Notes: a model not told the origin generated them from the letters alone. 54,425 nt of DNA from Betaproteobacteria bacterium (GCA_900299145.1 OMIN01000139.1:1-54425); one strand, 5' to 3'. Counted from the first letter of the stretch, positions 25,882 through 36,243 are shown. Made by a program: numbers and translations.

Positions 25882-27282
25882 CTAGTAGCGATAGTGGTCA
25901 GCCTTGTACGGCCCGTCCACTGCCATGTGCAAGTATGCGGCCTGCCGCTCATTCAGCACGGTCAGTTCGACGCCGAGTTTCTTCAAGTGCAGCCGAGCGA
26001 CCTTTTCGTCGAGATGCTTGGGCAGCACATAGACTTCGTTCTTGTATTTGCTGCCTTGCGTAAACAACTCCAGTTGCGCAAGTGTCTGATTTGTAAAGGA
26101 ATTTGACATCACAAACGACGGGTGCCCGGTGCCGCAACCGAGGTTCACCAGGCGCCCTTCGGCCAGCACGATCAGGCGCTTGCCGTCGGGGAAGATCACG
26201 TGATCGACCTGCGGCTTGATGTTCTCCCACTTGTATTGCTTCAGCGCCGCGATATCGATTTCTGAATCGAAGTGGCCGATGTTGCAGACGATCGCGTTGT
26301 GCTTCATTTTCTTCATGTGATCGTGCGTGATCACCGAGAGATTACCGGTGCAGGTGACAAAAATATCCGCCTTGTCGGCCGCGTAATCCATGGTCACCAC
26401 GCGAAAGCCTTCCATCGCCGCCTGCAGCGCGCAGATCGGGTCGATTTCCGTCACCCACACCTGCGCAGACAACGCACGCAGCGCCTGCGCACTGCCTTTG
26501 CCCACGTCGCCAAAGCCGCACACCAGCGCGACCTTGCCGGCGACCATCACGTCGGTGGCGCGCTTGATCGCGTCCACCAGCGATTCACGGCAGCCGTAAA
26601 GGTTGTCGAACTTGGATTTCGTTACCGAGTCGTTGACGTTGATCGCGGGGAACGGCAGCCGGCCTTCCTTCTGCATCTGATAGAGCCGATGCACGCCGGT
26701 GGTGGTCTCTTCGGTGACGCCCTTGATGTTCTTTTCGATGTTCGAGTAGTAGCCGGGTTTTTCTTTCAGACGCTTGCGCATCGCGGCGAACAGCACGCGC
26801 TCTTCCTCGTTCGTGCCTTCGGGCGGCTGTGTCTTGTTGCGCTCGTGCTGTGCGCCGAGCGTGACCAGCAGTGTCGCGTCGCCGCCGTCATCGAGAATCA
26901 TGTTGGGCGTGCCGCCATCGCTCCATTCAAGAATTTTGTGGGTGTATTCCCAGTAGTCCTCAAGTGTCTCGCCCTTGTAGGCAAACACAGGGATGCCGCG
27001 CGCGGCAATGGCGGCAGCCGCGTGATCCTGCGTCGAAAAGATATTGCACGAAGCCCAGCGGATGTCCGCACCCAGCGCCGCCAGCGTTTCAATCAGCACG
27101 GCGGTCTGGATCGTCATGTGCAGCGAGCCGGCGATGCGTGCGCCTTTCAGCGGCTGCTTGCCCTTGTATTCCTCGCGCACGGCCATGAGACCCGGCATTT
27201 CGGTCTCGGCAATGGCAATTTCTTTGCGGCCGAAGTCGGCCTCTTTAATATCTTTGACTTTGTAATCCACAGCGGCGCTCAT
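25882..27282 (-). CDS. ahcY: S-adenosylhomocysteine hydrolase
   Basis: NAD-dependent cytosolic enzyme that splits S-adenosylhomocysteine into adenosine and homocysteine, clearing the inhibitor made by every SAM-dependent methylation. About 466 residues, including [40 protein letters not shown], the NAD-binding [20 protein letters not shown] and the invariant C-terminal [14 protein letters not shown]. The family insertion ([19 protein letters not shown] region) seen in many bacterial enzymes is present. The ATG at 27280-27282 fits the AGGAGG site better than the in-frame GTG one codon earlier. A riboswitch of the SAH class and a good promoter lie directly upstream. Confidence 0.98.
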   Translation of the reverse strand: MSAAVDYKVKDIKEADFGRKEIAIAETEMPGLMAVREEYKGKQPLKGARIAGSLHMTIQTAVLIETLAALGADIRWASCNIFSTQDHAAAAIAARGIPVFAYKGETLEDYWEYTHKILEWSDGGTPNMILDDGGDATLLVTLGAQHERNKTQPPEGTNEEERVLFAAMRKRLKEKPGYYSNIEKNIKGVTEETTTGVHRLYQMQKEGRLPFPAINVNDSVTKSKFDNLYGCRESLVDAIKRATDVMVAGKVALVCGFGDVGKGSAQALRALSAQVWVTEIDPICALQAAMEGFRVVTMDYAADKADIFVTCTGNLSVITHDHMKKMKHNAIVCNIGHFDSEIDIAALKQYKWENIKPQVDHVIFPDGKRLIVLAEGRLVNLGCGTGHPSFVMSNSFTNQTLAQLELFTQGSKYKNEVYVLPKHLDEKVARLHLKKLGVELTVLNERQAAYLHMAVDGPYKADHYRY

Positions 27283-27312
27283 CACGCCCTCCTTTCATGA
27301 AGAAAAAAGTTC

Positions 27313-27407
27313 GTGAGCGCCGTTGCGGAATCGGAAGGGACCTGTAGCCCGAAGCATCCGGTGCCGAGCCTGGCAGGCGGGGAAGCCTGTCGCAACGCTC
27401 CTCGGCG
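27313..27407 (-). ncRNA. S-adenosylhomocysteine riboswitch
   Basis: Leader of ahcY-metF. Read on the minus strand it has the conserved SAH-riboswitch segments GCCGAGGAGCGTTGCGAC, GCCAGGCTCGGC and GCAACGGCGCTCAC. Visible pairings are GCCGAG with CTCGGC (27401-27406 with 27363-27368), CAGGC with GCCTG, and GAGCG/GTTGC with GCAAC/CGCTC at the two ends. SAH riboswitches of this type turn on ahcY when SAH accumulates. The ribosome binding site lies about 20 bases after the aptamer. The pairing is read by eye, without a covariance model. Confidence 0.93.
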
Positions 27408-27413
27408 CGCCGG

Positions 27414-27441
27414 ATTATACGTGAATGCTCCCATCGCGCAA
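27414..27441 (-). promoter_or_regulatory. Sigma-70 promoter of ahcY-metF
   Basis: On the minus strand TTGCGC (27436-27441) and a perfect TATAAT (27414-27419) are separated by 16 bases; initiation about 7 bases later would begin right at the riboswitch. An AT-rich element lies immediately upstream of the -35 box. Confidence 0.8.
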
Positions 27442-27443
27442 GC

Positions 27444-27471
27444 AAAATATTATTTAAAAACAGTAACTTGT
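27444..27471. repeat. Dispersed AT-rich element, copy 8
   Basis: In the divergent gap between ahcY and Bug receptor 2. The plus strand has TTTAAAAACAGTAACTTGTG, a diverged copy that abuts the -35 box of the ahcY promoter. Confidence 0.6.
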
Positions 27472-27521
27472 GACAAAATCACGACTTCACCATTTTTGCC
27501 TTTTAATTCAAAGGAGTTTTT

Positions 27522-28490
27522 GTGATCCAGCCGATTTACCTGGGCGTGTTGATCGCCGCCAGTGCCGCAGCGTCCGTCGCCTTCGCGCAGAATTTTCCCG
27601 CCAAGCCGGTACGCATCGTCGTGCCCTTCCCAGCCGGTGGCCCCATCGACATGACCACGCGCCCGCTGGCGCAAAAAATGAGCGAGGGCCTCGGCGTCCC
27701 GGTGGTGGTCGACAATCGCGGTGGCGCCAACGGCAACATCGGCGCGGAGAATGTCGCCAAGTCCCCGGCGGATGGTTACTCGATGGTGGTCGGTGCGGGC
27801 GGCGGATTCGCCATCGGGCCGCATCTTTACAAGAAATTGCCGTTTGACGTGTTCCGCGATTTCGCGCCGGTTAGTCTGTTTATCACGCTGCCGCAGCTAT
27901 TGGTGGTGCATCCGCAACTGCCGGTGAAAACGGTGAAGGAACTTGCCGCGCTCGCCAAGGCGCGGCCCAATCAGTTGTCGTTCGGTTCTTCCGGGTACGG
28001 TAGCACGCCGCATCTGGCGATGGAGCTTTTGATGCGCACGGCGGATATCAAACTGACCCACGTCCCGTACAAAGGCATGGGGCCGGCCACCATGGATTTG
28101 ATGGGCGGCCAGTTGCAACTCACGTTTGCCGACATGCCGGTGCTGCTGGGGCAGGTCAAGGGCGGCAAGCTGCGCGCCATGGCGGTTGGAGCCACCAAAC
28201 GCTCGACGAGTTTGCCTGACACGCCGACGATGGCCGAGGCCGGATATCCCAAAGTCGAAGCCTACAACTGGTACGGACTGTTCGCGCCGGCGGCAACCCC
28301 CAAGGACATCATCGGGCGACTGAACGCCGAAACGGTCAAGGCGATGAATAACGCGGAAATGAGAACTTTCGCGCAAAGCGTCGGCGCCGAAGCCGTGGGC
28401 AGCACGCCAGAGCAACTCGCCACCGTGCACAAGCGCGAGTTCGACAAATGGGGTGCGGTGGTCAAAGCGGTCGGCGTGACGCTGGAGTGA
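27522..28490 (+). CDS. Tripartite tricarboxylate transporter receptor (Bug family) 2
   Basis: Periplasmic Bug/TctC receptor of 322 residues with a signal peptide (to about residue 23, ASVAFAQ). Family landmarks are FPAKPVRIVVPFPAGGPIDMTTRPLAQKM, VVVDNRGGANGNIGAENVAKSPADGYSM, THVPYKGMGPATMDLMGGQLQLTFADMP and PDTPTMAEAGYP. The start is GTG at 27522, well supported by AAAGGAG 7 bases before it. It has no linked membrane subunits. Divergent from ahcY across a region that holds an AT-rich element and the ahcY promoter. The ligand cannot be inferred. Confidence 0.92.
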   Translation: MIQPIYLGVLIAASAAASVAFAQNFPAKPVRIVVPFPAGGPIDMTTRPLAQKMSEGLGVPVVVDNRGGANGNIGAENVAKSPADGYSMVVGAGGGFAIGPHLYKKLPFDVFRDFAPVSLFITLPQLLVVHPQLPVKTVKELAALAKARPNQLSFGSSGYGSTPHLAMELLMRTADIKLTHVPYKGMGPATMDLMGGQLQLTFADMPVLLGQVKGGKLRAMAVGATKRSTSLPDTPTMAEAGYPKVEAYNWYGLFAPAATPKDIIGRLNAETVKAMNNAEMRTFAQSVGAEAVGSTPEQLATVHKREFDKWGAVVKAVGVTLE

Positions 28491-28506
28491 GCGCGCGCGG
28501 CAAACG

Positions 28507-29061
28507 TTAGCTTTTGACCAAACGGGCGTTCGACTCTTCAAACAGCCTCATGTTTTTCTCGATGTCGTAGACGCCTTCAGTCAACGATTCGGGATCCCAC
28601 TCACTGCGATGCACGGTGAAAAACGGCCCTAAGTAGACGTGTATCGCGCCGGTCAAGCGCAGGATGGGATTTGTTACAGAGTGAATGGCATCAGCGCCCA
28701 GCGCTTCCACATCCTTCTCGCGCAGCGAACGCGCGCCCGCAGCCTTGATCAGGCCGGATGAATCACCAGTACGCCGCCAGAAAATATTGTCTTCCGCGCC
28801 GGTATAAACGCCGATGATCGCCGGTATTTTGTGGTTGTGCGGCATGATGGTCATGTGCGGTCCCCAGATGACGTTGATGATCGTCAAGTCATCGGCAACG
28901 TGCAGCCGCTGCACGGTGGCGCGTTGTGGTTCGCCCAGCCCTTTGAGCACCTCGCTGGGCGCTGATACCGTGCGTTCGACAGTTTCACGTATCGCTTTTG
29001 CGGGGTCGCTTTCTTTCAATGCCGCCTGGCATTGCTCGGTAAATCGCTGAACGTCAAACAT
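28507..29061 (-). CDS. Cupin-type protein, cysteine-dioxygenase-like
   Basis: A 184-residue predicted metal-binding double-stranded beta-helix protein. The segment GPHMTIMPHNHKIPAIIGVYTGAEDNIFWRR carries the His-x-His and later Glu of a cupin iron site. A further His in LTGAIHVYLGPFF could complete a three-His site. The overall layout resembles cysteine dioxygenase and related thiol dioxygenases, but similarity is too limited to name the substrate. Both neighbours (Bug receptor, secreted hydrolase) hint at catabolism of an organic compound. ATG at 29059-29061; it is 16 bases from the convergent Bug receptor 2. Confidence 0.7.
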   Translation of the reverse strand: MFDVQRFTEQCQAALKESDPAKAIRETVERTVSAPSEVLKGLGEPQRATVQRLHVADDLTIINVIWGPHMTIMPHNHKIPAIIGVYTGAEDNIFWRRTGDSSGLIKAAGARSLREKDVEALGADAIHSVTNPILRLTGAIHVYLGPFFTVHRSEWDPESLTEGVYDIEKNMRLFEESNARLVKS

Positions 29062-29123
29062 GATCGTGCCTCCCGAAAAAAGTGCGCAGCGGGCAGCCGC
29101 GCTTGTGGGGCATTCGCCACCCG

Positions 29124-29942
29124 CTATCGCGCCGCGGCGGGAAAGGCGGGCAGCTTGTTGATGTCACGCGCGTCGTGCTGGATGACCACGGTGGCGTTGA
29201 GATTTTTTGCGATGATTTTGAACCGGTCGAATGAAGCCAGCGTTTCCGCGCGATTGGTGTTGAATATTGGCAGGCCGTTGGTTTCCATATTCTCGCGGAA
29301 GTGCCACAGGTCGCCGGTGAGCAGCACCGGGCCCATTTGCGGCAGCCGCACCAGCAGCACCGAGTGGCCGGGGGTATGGCCGGGCATTCCGAGCATTACC
29401 ACGCTGCCGTCCTCGAAAATGTCCTTGTCGAGCAGTACCGGTTCGACTTTGCCGCCGCCACTCATCCATGGCGCGAAAGGCTTCGGATCGACCATCGCCG
29501 CCGGCTTTGGGCTGTTAATCGCTTCCCAATCGGCTTTGCCGATCAGCAGCGTCGAATTCGGAAATGAATTGACTTGTCCGATGTGGTCGCCGTGGTAGTG
29601 GCTGATGGCGATGTACTTGATTTGTTCCGGTTTGAGGTTGAGCTGCGCCAGTTGATCGACCAGACTGACTTTTGGCGCGCGCGCACCGGCCTGCATCGAA
29701 TGCCCGGAATCCCACACCATGTAGTCGTTGCCGTGCTTGATGAGATAGCAGCTGTAAACCAGCGACATTTTCAGCCCGACGAGTGAAAAGGTGTCGGAGA
29801 AGCGCAGGTTCATATCCCCCGGCGGCCCGCCGGTGCCGCAATCCATGCGCGTGAGCGTGACTTCTGGTGCTTGCGCCCGGGCCGGCGCGTGTGCGAAAAC
29901 AAGACTCAACCCCACCGCCAACAAGCTCAGAAAACGATGCAT
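29124..29942 (-). CDS. Exported metallo-beta-lactamase-fold hydrolase, AHL-lactonase-like
   Basis: A 272-residue hydrolase with a signal peptide (MHRFLSLLAVGLSLVFAHAPARAQ). Zinc ligands are visible: AISHYHGDHIGQ (HxHxDH), the His in GMPGHTPGHSVLL, the Asp in VLLTGDLWHFREN and the His in VVIQHDARD. The order and spacing resemble the N-acyl homoserine lactonase (AttM/AiiA-like) group rather than beta-lactamases. Export to the periplasm is unusual for AHL lactonases but occurs in related proteins. A role in degrading a lactone or ester is plausible; no AHL synthase or receptor is in the window. It may be co-transcribed with the downstream cupin gene (62-base gap). Confidence 0.85.
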   Translation of the reverse strand: MHRFLSLLAVGLSLVFAHAPARAQAPEVTLTRMDCGTGGPPGDMNLRFSDTFSLVGLKMSLVYSCYLIKHGNDYMVWDSGHSMQAGARAPKVSLVDQLAQLNLKPEQIKYIAISHYHGDHIGQVNSFPNSTLLIGKADWEAINSPKPAAMVDPKPFAPWMSGGGKVEPVLLDKDIFEDGSVVMLGMPGHTPGHSVLLVRLPQMGPVLLTGDLWHFRENMETNGLPIFNTNRAETLASFDRFKIIAKNLNATVVIQHDARDINKLPAFPAAAR

Positions 29943-30062
29943 GGTGTTCTCCCTTGCGTGGATGCCAACAGTATATCGGCTGTCACGAATAAAAGGGTGC
30001 CTGCGGCGGGGCCTTTGCGGTGTGCGGGTGGCGACTAGGCGAGGGATTGCGACGTGGTTATA

Positions 30063-30090
30063 AAAATTTGTTTAAAATCAGATAGTTATA
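30063..30090. repeat. Dispersed AT-rich element, copy 9
   Basis: Just after Bug receptor 3 (minus strand), before the hydrolase gene. Plus strand has TTTAAAATCAGATAGTTATA. Confidence 0.7.
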
Positions 30091-30094
30091 AAGA

Positions 30095-31075
30095 TCAATC
30101 CGCCCGCGCGCCCGAGGCTTTTACCGCCGCACCAAAACGTGCGGTTTCACTGCGGATCAGTTTACCGAACTCATCTGCCGTGCCACCCAACGGATCGACC
30201 GCCTGTTCGGTTAGCCGCTTGCTGATTTCGGGGGAGCGGATGATGCGCGTTGCTTCACCGGCGATTTTGTCGACGGTCGCGCGCGGAGTCTTGGCGGGCG
30301 CCACAATGCCCGTCCAGTTGCCCATGACGAAATCCTTGTAGCCCTGTTCGATAAATGTCGGCACATCGGGAATGAACGAATGGCGCTTTTCAGTCATTGC
30401 GCCCACTACGCGCAGGCGCCCGCCCTTGGTGTGCGGCAGCAGTTCCGGGATGGCGTTCACCATCAAGTGTGATTGACCTGATATAAGATCGGGCACCGCC
30501 GGGCCAACGCCTTTGTATGGCACGTGTGTCGACTCGATCTTTGCCGCGACCTTGAACATTTCCATCGCCAGATGGCTGATCACACCCACGCCGCCAGAGG
30601 CGTAAACCAGCCGATTGCCCTTCGCCCACGTGACCAGTTCGGCGACGTTCTTCGCCGGCAGCCCGGCGTGGATCACCATGATCAACGACGCGGTTCCCAG
30701 CACTACCACCGGCGTGAGGTCTCGCTCAAGACTGTAGTCAAGCTTGCTGTAGAGCGTCTGCGATATGGTGTGCGCGGTGCTGATGTTCATGAAGGTGTAG
30801 CCGTCGGGCGTCGATTTTGCCACCAGCCCCGCCGCCAGGTTGCCGCCCGCTCCGGGACGGTTATCGACAATCACCGGCTGGCCCCAAGCGTCGTTGAGCT
30901 TTTGCGCGACGATGCGCGCCAGAATGTCGTTAATGCCACCGGGGGCAAAGCCGACGATATAGCGGATGGGGCGGGTGGGGTAATCAGTAGCGGCGGCAGT
31001 TGCAAGGCCTGCCGACAGGGCAAACAACAAGGCTGCAGCAAGATGGCGAATTAGTTGAAGAGGGCGAATGTTCAT
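30095..31075 (-). CDS. Tripartite tricarboxylate transporter receptor (Bug family) 3
   Basis: Periplasmic Bug/TctC receptor of about 326 residues. The signal peptide (MNIRPLQLIRHLAAALLFAL and on to ATAAA) fixes the start at the ATG 31073-31075; the frame extends 20 residues further upstream but without a usable leader. Family segments are DYPTRPIRYIVGFAPGGINDILARIVAQKL, VIVDNRPGAGGNLAAGLVAKSTPDGYTF, STHVPYKGVGPAVPDLISGQSHLM and PDVPTFIEQGYKDF. No permease partners. Placed upstream of the exported hydrolase on the same strand after a 150-base gap containing an AT-rich element. Confidence 0.92.
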   Translation of the reverse strand: MNIRPLQLIRHLAAALLFALSAGLATAAATDYPTRPIRYIVGFAPGGINDILARIVAQKLNDAWGQPVIVDNRPGAGGNLAAGLVAKSTPDGYTFMNISTAHTISQTLYSKLDYSLERDLTPVVVLGTASLIMVIHAGLPAKNVAELVTWAKGNRLVYASGGVGVISHLAMEMFKVAAKIESTHVPYKGVGPAVPDLISGQSHLMVNAIPELLPHTKGGRLRVVGAMTEKRHSFIPDVPTFIEQGYKDFVMGNWTGIVAPAKTPRATVDKIAGEATRIIRSPEISKRLTEQAVDPLGGTADEFGKLIRSETARFGAAVKASGARAD

Positions 31076-31156
31076 GGCGCGGTTCCGTGGAAAGCGTTGT
31101 TTCGTAATAGTGCTGTGAGCGGGATTGCCAGTCAATCGGAGCTATTTCGCCTACGC

Positions 31157-31187
31157 AAAACAAAACGCCGGACTATTCTCCGGCGTT
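31157..31187 (-). terminator. Intrinsic terminator after metK
   Basis: AACGCCGG and CCGGCGTT (31064-type arms at 31164-31171 and 31180-31187 on the plus strand) form an 8-base stem with an 8-base loop. On the minus strand it is followed by TTGTTTTG, giving a U-rich tail 25 bases after the metK stop. Confidence 0.8.
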
Positions 31188-31211
31188 ATTGTCGGCAGCA
31201 TCAGGGGTGAT

Positions 31212-32378
<1,167 letters not shown>

Positions 32379-32481
32379 GATGGTCGTCGGTTTTGCGAGC
32401 TGGTGAGCTTCGGCGGTTGTGGGAAAACACATAGAATACCATGAAGTGCTTGATTTCTTGAGGTAATCTTCCAAACATCCC

Positions 32482-33330
32482 ATGATGCGCCTGTTGCTGA
32501 TTTGCCTGGGCCGGCTACCTTTACACGTGTTGCACGCGCTGGGCGCGGCGGCGGGCTGGGTCACGTACGTGGCCTCGCCAACCTACGCCCGGCGGCTGCG
32601 CGAAAACCTGCGAGCAAGCGGGGTTTGCGCGGACGCACATTGCGAGGCGCTCATCAAACAGAACGTCGCGGAAACCGGCAAGGGCGTGCTGGAGCTGGCG
32701 GCGGTCTGGTTTGCGCCCCAGGCGTCACTGCAACGCTGGTCGCACAGCGATACCTGGCAAGCGGTCGAACAGGCGCGCAAGCCGGGGCAGGGTGTGATTT
32801 TTCTGACGCCGCATCTGGGCGGGTTTGAATTTTCAGCGCAGTATGCCGCACAGCGCACACCGCTTACCGTCCTTTACCGCCCGCCAAAATTGCGCTGGCT
32901 GGAACCGCTGATGATAGAGGGGCGCAGCCGCCGCGGGATGAAAGTGGCCCCCGCCAATCTGCACGGCGTGCGCCGCTTTTACAAAGCGTTGCAACGCGGC
33001 GAGGCGGTAGGCTTGCTGCCCGACCAGACCCCAGGCGTGGGCGAGGGTGCGTGGGCAGATTTTTTTGGCCGTCCCGCATACACCATGACGCTGGTGAGCC
33101 GCCTGCAAAAAGCCACTGGTGCGCTGCTGGTGATGGCGTCGGCAGAACGGTTGCCGCGCGGCACGGGATACCGTTTTCATTTTGAAGTTCTGCCTGCCGA
33201 AGGGTTTGATGAAGCGGCGTTGAATCGCGCGGTGGAGGCGGCAGTGCGTCGTTGCCCGGCGCAGTATTTGTGGGGTTACAACCGCTACAAAGTGCCCGCC
33301 GGTGCGCCGCCGCCGGAGGCGGGGACCTGA
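32482..33330 (+). CDS. LpxL/HtrB-type lauroyl acyltransferase 1
   Basis: Inner-membrane lipid A acyltransferase family, 282 residues, which adds secondary acyl chains to lipopolysaccharide precursor. The N-terminal hydrophobic anchor is [26 protein letters not shown]. The catalytic HxxxxD/E-type motif is in [16 protein letters not shown], followed by [15 protein letters not shown] and [32 protein letters not shown]. It starts at ATGATG (32482/32485). Its stop overlaps the start of the second acyltransferase (TGATG), so both are translated together. Acyl chain preference cannot be told from the sequence. Confidence 0.93.
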   Translation: MMRLLLICLGRLPLHVLHALGAAAGWVTYVASPTYARRLRENLRASGVCADAHCEALIKQNVAETGKGVLELAAVWFAPQASLQRWSHSDTWQAVEQARKPGQGVIFLTPHLGGFEFSAQYAAQRTPLTVLYRPPKLRWLEPLMIEGRSRRGMKVAPANLHGVRRFYKALQRGEAVGLLPDQTPGVGEGAWADFFGRPAYTMTLVSRLQKATGALLVMASAERLPRGTGYRFHFEVLPAEGFDEAALNRAVEAAVRRCPAQYLWGYNRYKVPAGAPPPEAGT

Positions 33331-34205
33331 TGCGTCTCGGACTCGCGCTGGTTTGGCTGCTGCACTGGCTGCCACTCAGCCTGCTGGCGCCACTGGGCCG
33401 CGCCATCGGCCGGCTGCTATTTGCTGTGGCGCGAGAGCGTCGCAATGTCACATTGACCAATCTGAAGCTGTGTTTTCCCGAATGGAGTGACAGTGAACGC
33501 CGCCGCATCGCCCGCGAACACTTTCAGATCGTCGCACGCTGTCTCCTGGAGCATGGTATTTTGTGGTGGGCGCCAAAAGAACGCATTCAGCGCATGGTGC
33601 GTATTGAGGGCCTCGAGCACTGGGAGGCTGTCAAAGACAAGTCGGTAATCTGGCTGGCCCCCCATTTCGCCGGACTTGATATGGGCGGTTCGCGCATCAT
33701 TACCGAATGGCAAGGCATTTCGGTTTACAGCAAACAGAAAAATGCCGCGTTTGACCGTGTGTTGCTGCATGGCCGCACGCGCTTTGTCGCGCCGGTGCTG
33801 TTTTCGCGGCAGGATGGCATCCGCCCGGTGGTAAAGGCCATGCGCAGCGGGCTGCCGCTGTATTATTTGCCGGACATGGATTTTGGTGCGCGCGATGCGC
33901 TGTTCGTGCCGTTCTTCGGTGTGCCGGCGGCGACGATTACGGGGCTTTCGCGCATGGCGCGGCTCGCGCGTGCGGCGGTAGTGCCGGCGGTGACGCGCCA
34001 ACTGCCTGGAGCGCAAGGGTATGAGCTGCGCTTTTATCCGGCGTGGGAGAATTACCCGACAGAGGATGTCGCAGCCGACACCCTCCGCATGAACGCTTTT
34101 ATCGAGGAACGCGTGCGCGAAATGCCCGAACAGTATTATTGGGTGCACAAGCGTTTCAAGACCCGCCCGCCGGGGGAAAGGAGCCCGTATGAGCCCGCCG
34201 AATGA
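33330..34205 (+). CDS. LpxL/HtrB-type acyltransferase 2
   Basis: Second lipid A acyltransferase of the same family (291 residues), likely adding another secondary acyl chain. Family features are the membrane anchor (LGLALVWLLHWLPLSLLAPLG), NVTLTNLKLCFPEWSDSERRRIAREHF, the motif region IWLAPHFAGLDMGGSRIITEW, SRQDGIRPVVKAMRSGLPLYYLPDMDFGARDALFVPFFGVPAAT and the C-terminal YYWVHKRFKTRPPGE. The ATG at 33330 overlaps the previous stop, and the gene overlaps the following GNAT gene by 17 bases. The open frame reaches further upstream inside gene 1, which I take as chance. Confidence 0.95.
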   Translation: MRLGLALVWLLHWLPLSLLAPLGRAIGRLLFAVARERRNVTLTNLKLCFPEWSDSERRRIAREHFQIVARCLLEHGILWWAPKERIQRMVRIEGLEHWEAVKDKSVIWLAPHFAGLDMGGSRIITEWQGISVYSKQKNAAFDRVLLHGRTRFVAPVLFSRQDGIRPVVKAMRSGLPLYYLPDMDFGARDALFVPFFGVPAATITGLSRMARLARAAVVPAVTRQLPGAQGYELRFYPAWENYPTEDVAADTLRMNAFIEERVREMPEQYYWVHKRFKTRPPGERSPYEPAE

Positions 34206-34716
34206 CACTGTGGAAATCCGTGCTTTGCGTGACGATGAAGTGACTGCGTTGAACGCGCTGTCGGCTGAAATCTGGCGCGCGCACTATCCGGGGATAATCA
34301 GCGTGGCGCAGATAGAATCCATGCTGGCGGAACGGTACAATGAAGCCGTGATTCGTGAAGAACTGCGGCGGCGCGATATCTGGTGGGACGTGCTGCTGCT
34401 GAATGGACAAATGACCGGCTACACCTCGTACTTCATCACCAGCGTGCCCGGCACGGTCAAAATCGACAAGCTGTATTTGCATCCGCGCGCGCACCGTAAG
34501 GGGTATGGCGGCCTTCTGATGGATCATGTGGCACGGCGCATGGCGGCTCAAGGCTGCCAACGGTTGATGCTGGCGGTGAACCGGCGCAACAGAACTGCCA
34601 TCGCCGCGTATCGCAAACACGGGTTTGTGATTACCAATACTTCACTCAAGAAAATTGCTGGCGGGTTCTGGATGGATGACTATATTATGGTGAGAGAGGC
34701 AGGGCGTGCGGCTTAA
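34189..34716 (+). CDS. GNAT family N-acetyltransferase
   Basis: A 175-residue acetyl-CoA-dependent acetyltransferase. The A motif is [28 protein letters not shown], with the acyl-CoA pyrophosphate loop RKGYGG, and the B motif [19 protein letters not shown] follows. Substrate is unknown. It overlaps the preceding acyltransferase by 17 bases and the following dapF by 11 bases, so it belongs to the lpxL-dapF-xerC operon. ATG at 34189 with GGGGAAAGGAG upstream, a strong ribosome binding site inside the previous gene. Confidence 0.92.
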   Translation: MSPPNDTVEIRALRDDEVTALNALSAEIWRAHYPGIISVAQIESMLAERYNEAVIREELRRRDIWWDVLLLNGQMTGYTSYFITSVPGTVKIDKLYLHPRAHRKGYGGLLMDHVARRMAAQGCQRLMLAVNRRNRTAIAAYRKHGFVITNTSLKKIAGGFWMDDYIMVREAGRAA

Positions 34717-35545
34717 GTTCACCAAAATGCACGGGCTGGGCAATGACTTCGTGGTGTTCGATGCCACGACCACGCCTTTGCAATTGACGCAGGCCCAACT
34801 GCGCGCGCTGGCCGACCGGCATTTTGGCGTAGGCTGCGATCAGATTCTGATGGTGGAAAAGTCACGCTCGGCAGACACGGATTTCTACTACCGCATCTTT
34901 AATGCTGACGGCGGCGAGGTCGAACAGTGCGGCAACGGTGCACGCTGTTTTGTGCGCTTTGTGCACGACAAAAAGTTGACGGCCAAAACGCGTATTCGCG
35001 TCGGCACTTTGGGTGGCGTGATCGAGCCGCAACTGGAGACCGACGGCCAAGTTACCGTGGATATGGGCGCGCCGGTGTTTGAGCTGGCGAAGATCCCGTT
35101 TGACGTGCCAGAGCAGGCGCTCACCTACGACTTGCTTGTCGATAAAAAATGCATAAAAATCAATAGCTTATCCATGGGAAATCCGCACGCCGTGCAAGTG
35201 GTGGCGGATGCCGACATGGCGCCAGTGGCGCAGGAAGGCCCGATGATCGAGGCGCATCCACGGTTTCCCAAACGCGTCAACGCGGGCTTTATGCAAATCA
35301 TCAACCGCACGCACATCCGGCTGCGCGTGTACGAACGCGGCGCGGGCGAAACACTGGCCTGCGGCACCGGCGCTTGCGCGGCGGTGGTGGCAGGCGTACA
35401 ACGCGGGTTGCTGGACAGCCGCGTGCGTGTCACCACGCGCGGCGGCGATCTCATCATCGCGGGGGCGGGCGCTGGCCAGCCAGTGCTGATGACGGGCCCG
35501 GCGGTCACTGTGTTTGAAGGCGAAGTTACATTACAGGAAGCATAA
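34706..35545 (+). CDS. dapF: Diaminopimelate epimerase
   Basis: Converts LL- to meso-diaminopimelate for peptidoglycan and lysine synthesis. The 279-residue protein has the paired catalytic cysteines in [15 protein letters not shown] and [16 protein letters not shown], plus the starting [15 protein letters not shown]. The start is GTG at 34706, overlapping the GNAT gene. In the middle, codons for [17 protein letters not shown] are much more AT-rich than the rest, and their bases resemble the dispersed AT-rich element, although the protein alignment keeps normal length there. Its stop overlaps the next start as TAATG. Confidence 0.97.
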   Translation: MRLKFTKMHGLGNDFVVFDATTTPLQLTQAQLRALADRHFGVGCDQILMVEKSRSADTDFYYRIFNADGGEVEQCGNGARCFVRFVHDKKLTAKTRIRVGTLGGVIEPQLETDGQVTVDMGAPVFELAKIPFDVPEQALTYDLLVDKKCIKINSLSMGNPHAVQVVADADMAPVAQEGPMIEAHPRFPKRVNAGFMQIINRTHIRLRVYERGAGETLACGTGACAAVVAGVQRGLLDSRVRVTTRGGDLIIAGAGAGQPVLMTGPAVTVFEGEVTLQEA

Positions 35546-36213
35546 TGAATTCATCGGACGTTGCGGCTTATCTGCAGGAGCATCCCGAATTTTTCGAGGA
35601 GCACGCGGAGATGATCGCGGGCATCAACATTCCGCATCCGCACGGCGGGCGCACCATCCCCATCAGCGAGCGGCAGATTCTCACCCTGCGCGAAAAGAGC
35701 AAACAGCTCGAAGGCAAGCTGCGCGAGATCATCCAGTTCGGCGAGGAGAACGATCTGCTCGGCGAAAAAATTCACAAAATCACACTGGCGCTGTTGCGCG
35801 CGCGCGATGCCGACACCGTGCTCGCCAACGCCACGCAATACCTGCGCGAGGATTTCACCGTGCCGCATCTGGCGATGCGCGTGTGGCGCGGCGCGGGAAC
35901 GCATGCTGCGTTTACACCGGCGAGCGAGGCGACGCGCGGTTTCGCCGCGGCGCTCGCCGCGCCCAGTTGCAGCGCGGAACCCGCCGCCGATACCAGCACG
36001 CTTTTTGGCGACGCCGCTGCCGCACTGAAATCCTTTGCCTACATTCCGCTGCGCGACAGCGGCAGCGGCAGCGGCGACGGCAGTGTATTTGGCTTGCTGA
36101 TGCTGGCGAGCGAAGAGCCCCAACGCTATCACGCGGAAATGGGCACAGTGTATTTGTCACGGCTTGGCGATCTTGTCGCATGCGCGCTGGCGCGGCATTT
36201 GTCGCCTGCGTAG
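35545..36213 (+). CDS. DUF484 family protein (GAF-like)
   Basis: A 222-residue protein of the DUF484 family, placed between dapF and xerC as in many proteobacteria. The N-terminus is DVAAYLQEHPEFFEEHAEMIAGINIPHPHGGRTIPISERQI, followed by a coiled coil (LREKSKQLEGKLREIIQFGEENDLL) and a GAF-like domain to the C-terminus, with a Gly/Ser-rich loop (RDSGSGSGDGSVFG). The molecular role is not established; the constant link to xerC suggests a part in recombination or cell cycle. ATG at 35545, overlapping the dapF stop. Confidence 0.92.
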   Translation: MNSSDVAAYLQEHPEFFEEHAEMIAGINIPHPHGGRTIPISERQILTLREKSKQLEGKLREIIQFGEENDLLGEKIHKITLALLRARDADTVLANATQYLREDFTVPHLAMRVWRGAGTHAAFTPASEATRGFAAALAAPSCSAEPAADTSTLFGDAAAALKSFAYIPLRDSGSGSGDGSVFGLLMLASEEPQRYHAEMGTVYLSRLGDLVACALARHLSPA

Positions 36214-36243
36214 TTTGCACACGGGCTGCGATAGATACTCAAG

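Noticed and set aside
26080-26112. Element-like stretch in ahcY
   Set aside because: The bases encode the invariant [11 protein letters not shown] motif, so the weak resemblance follows from protein conservation.
32379-32481. SAM riboswitch ahead of metK
   Set aside because: I could not find the conserved segments of any SAM aptamer class I know; the leader is short and only weakly structured.
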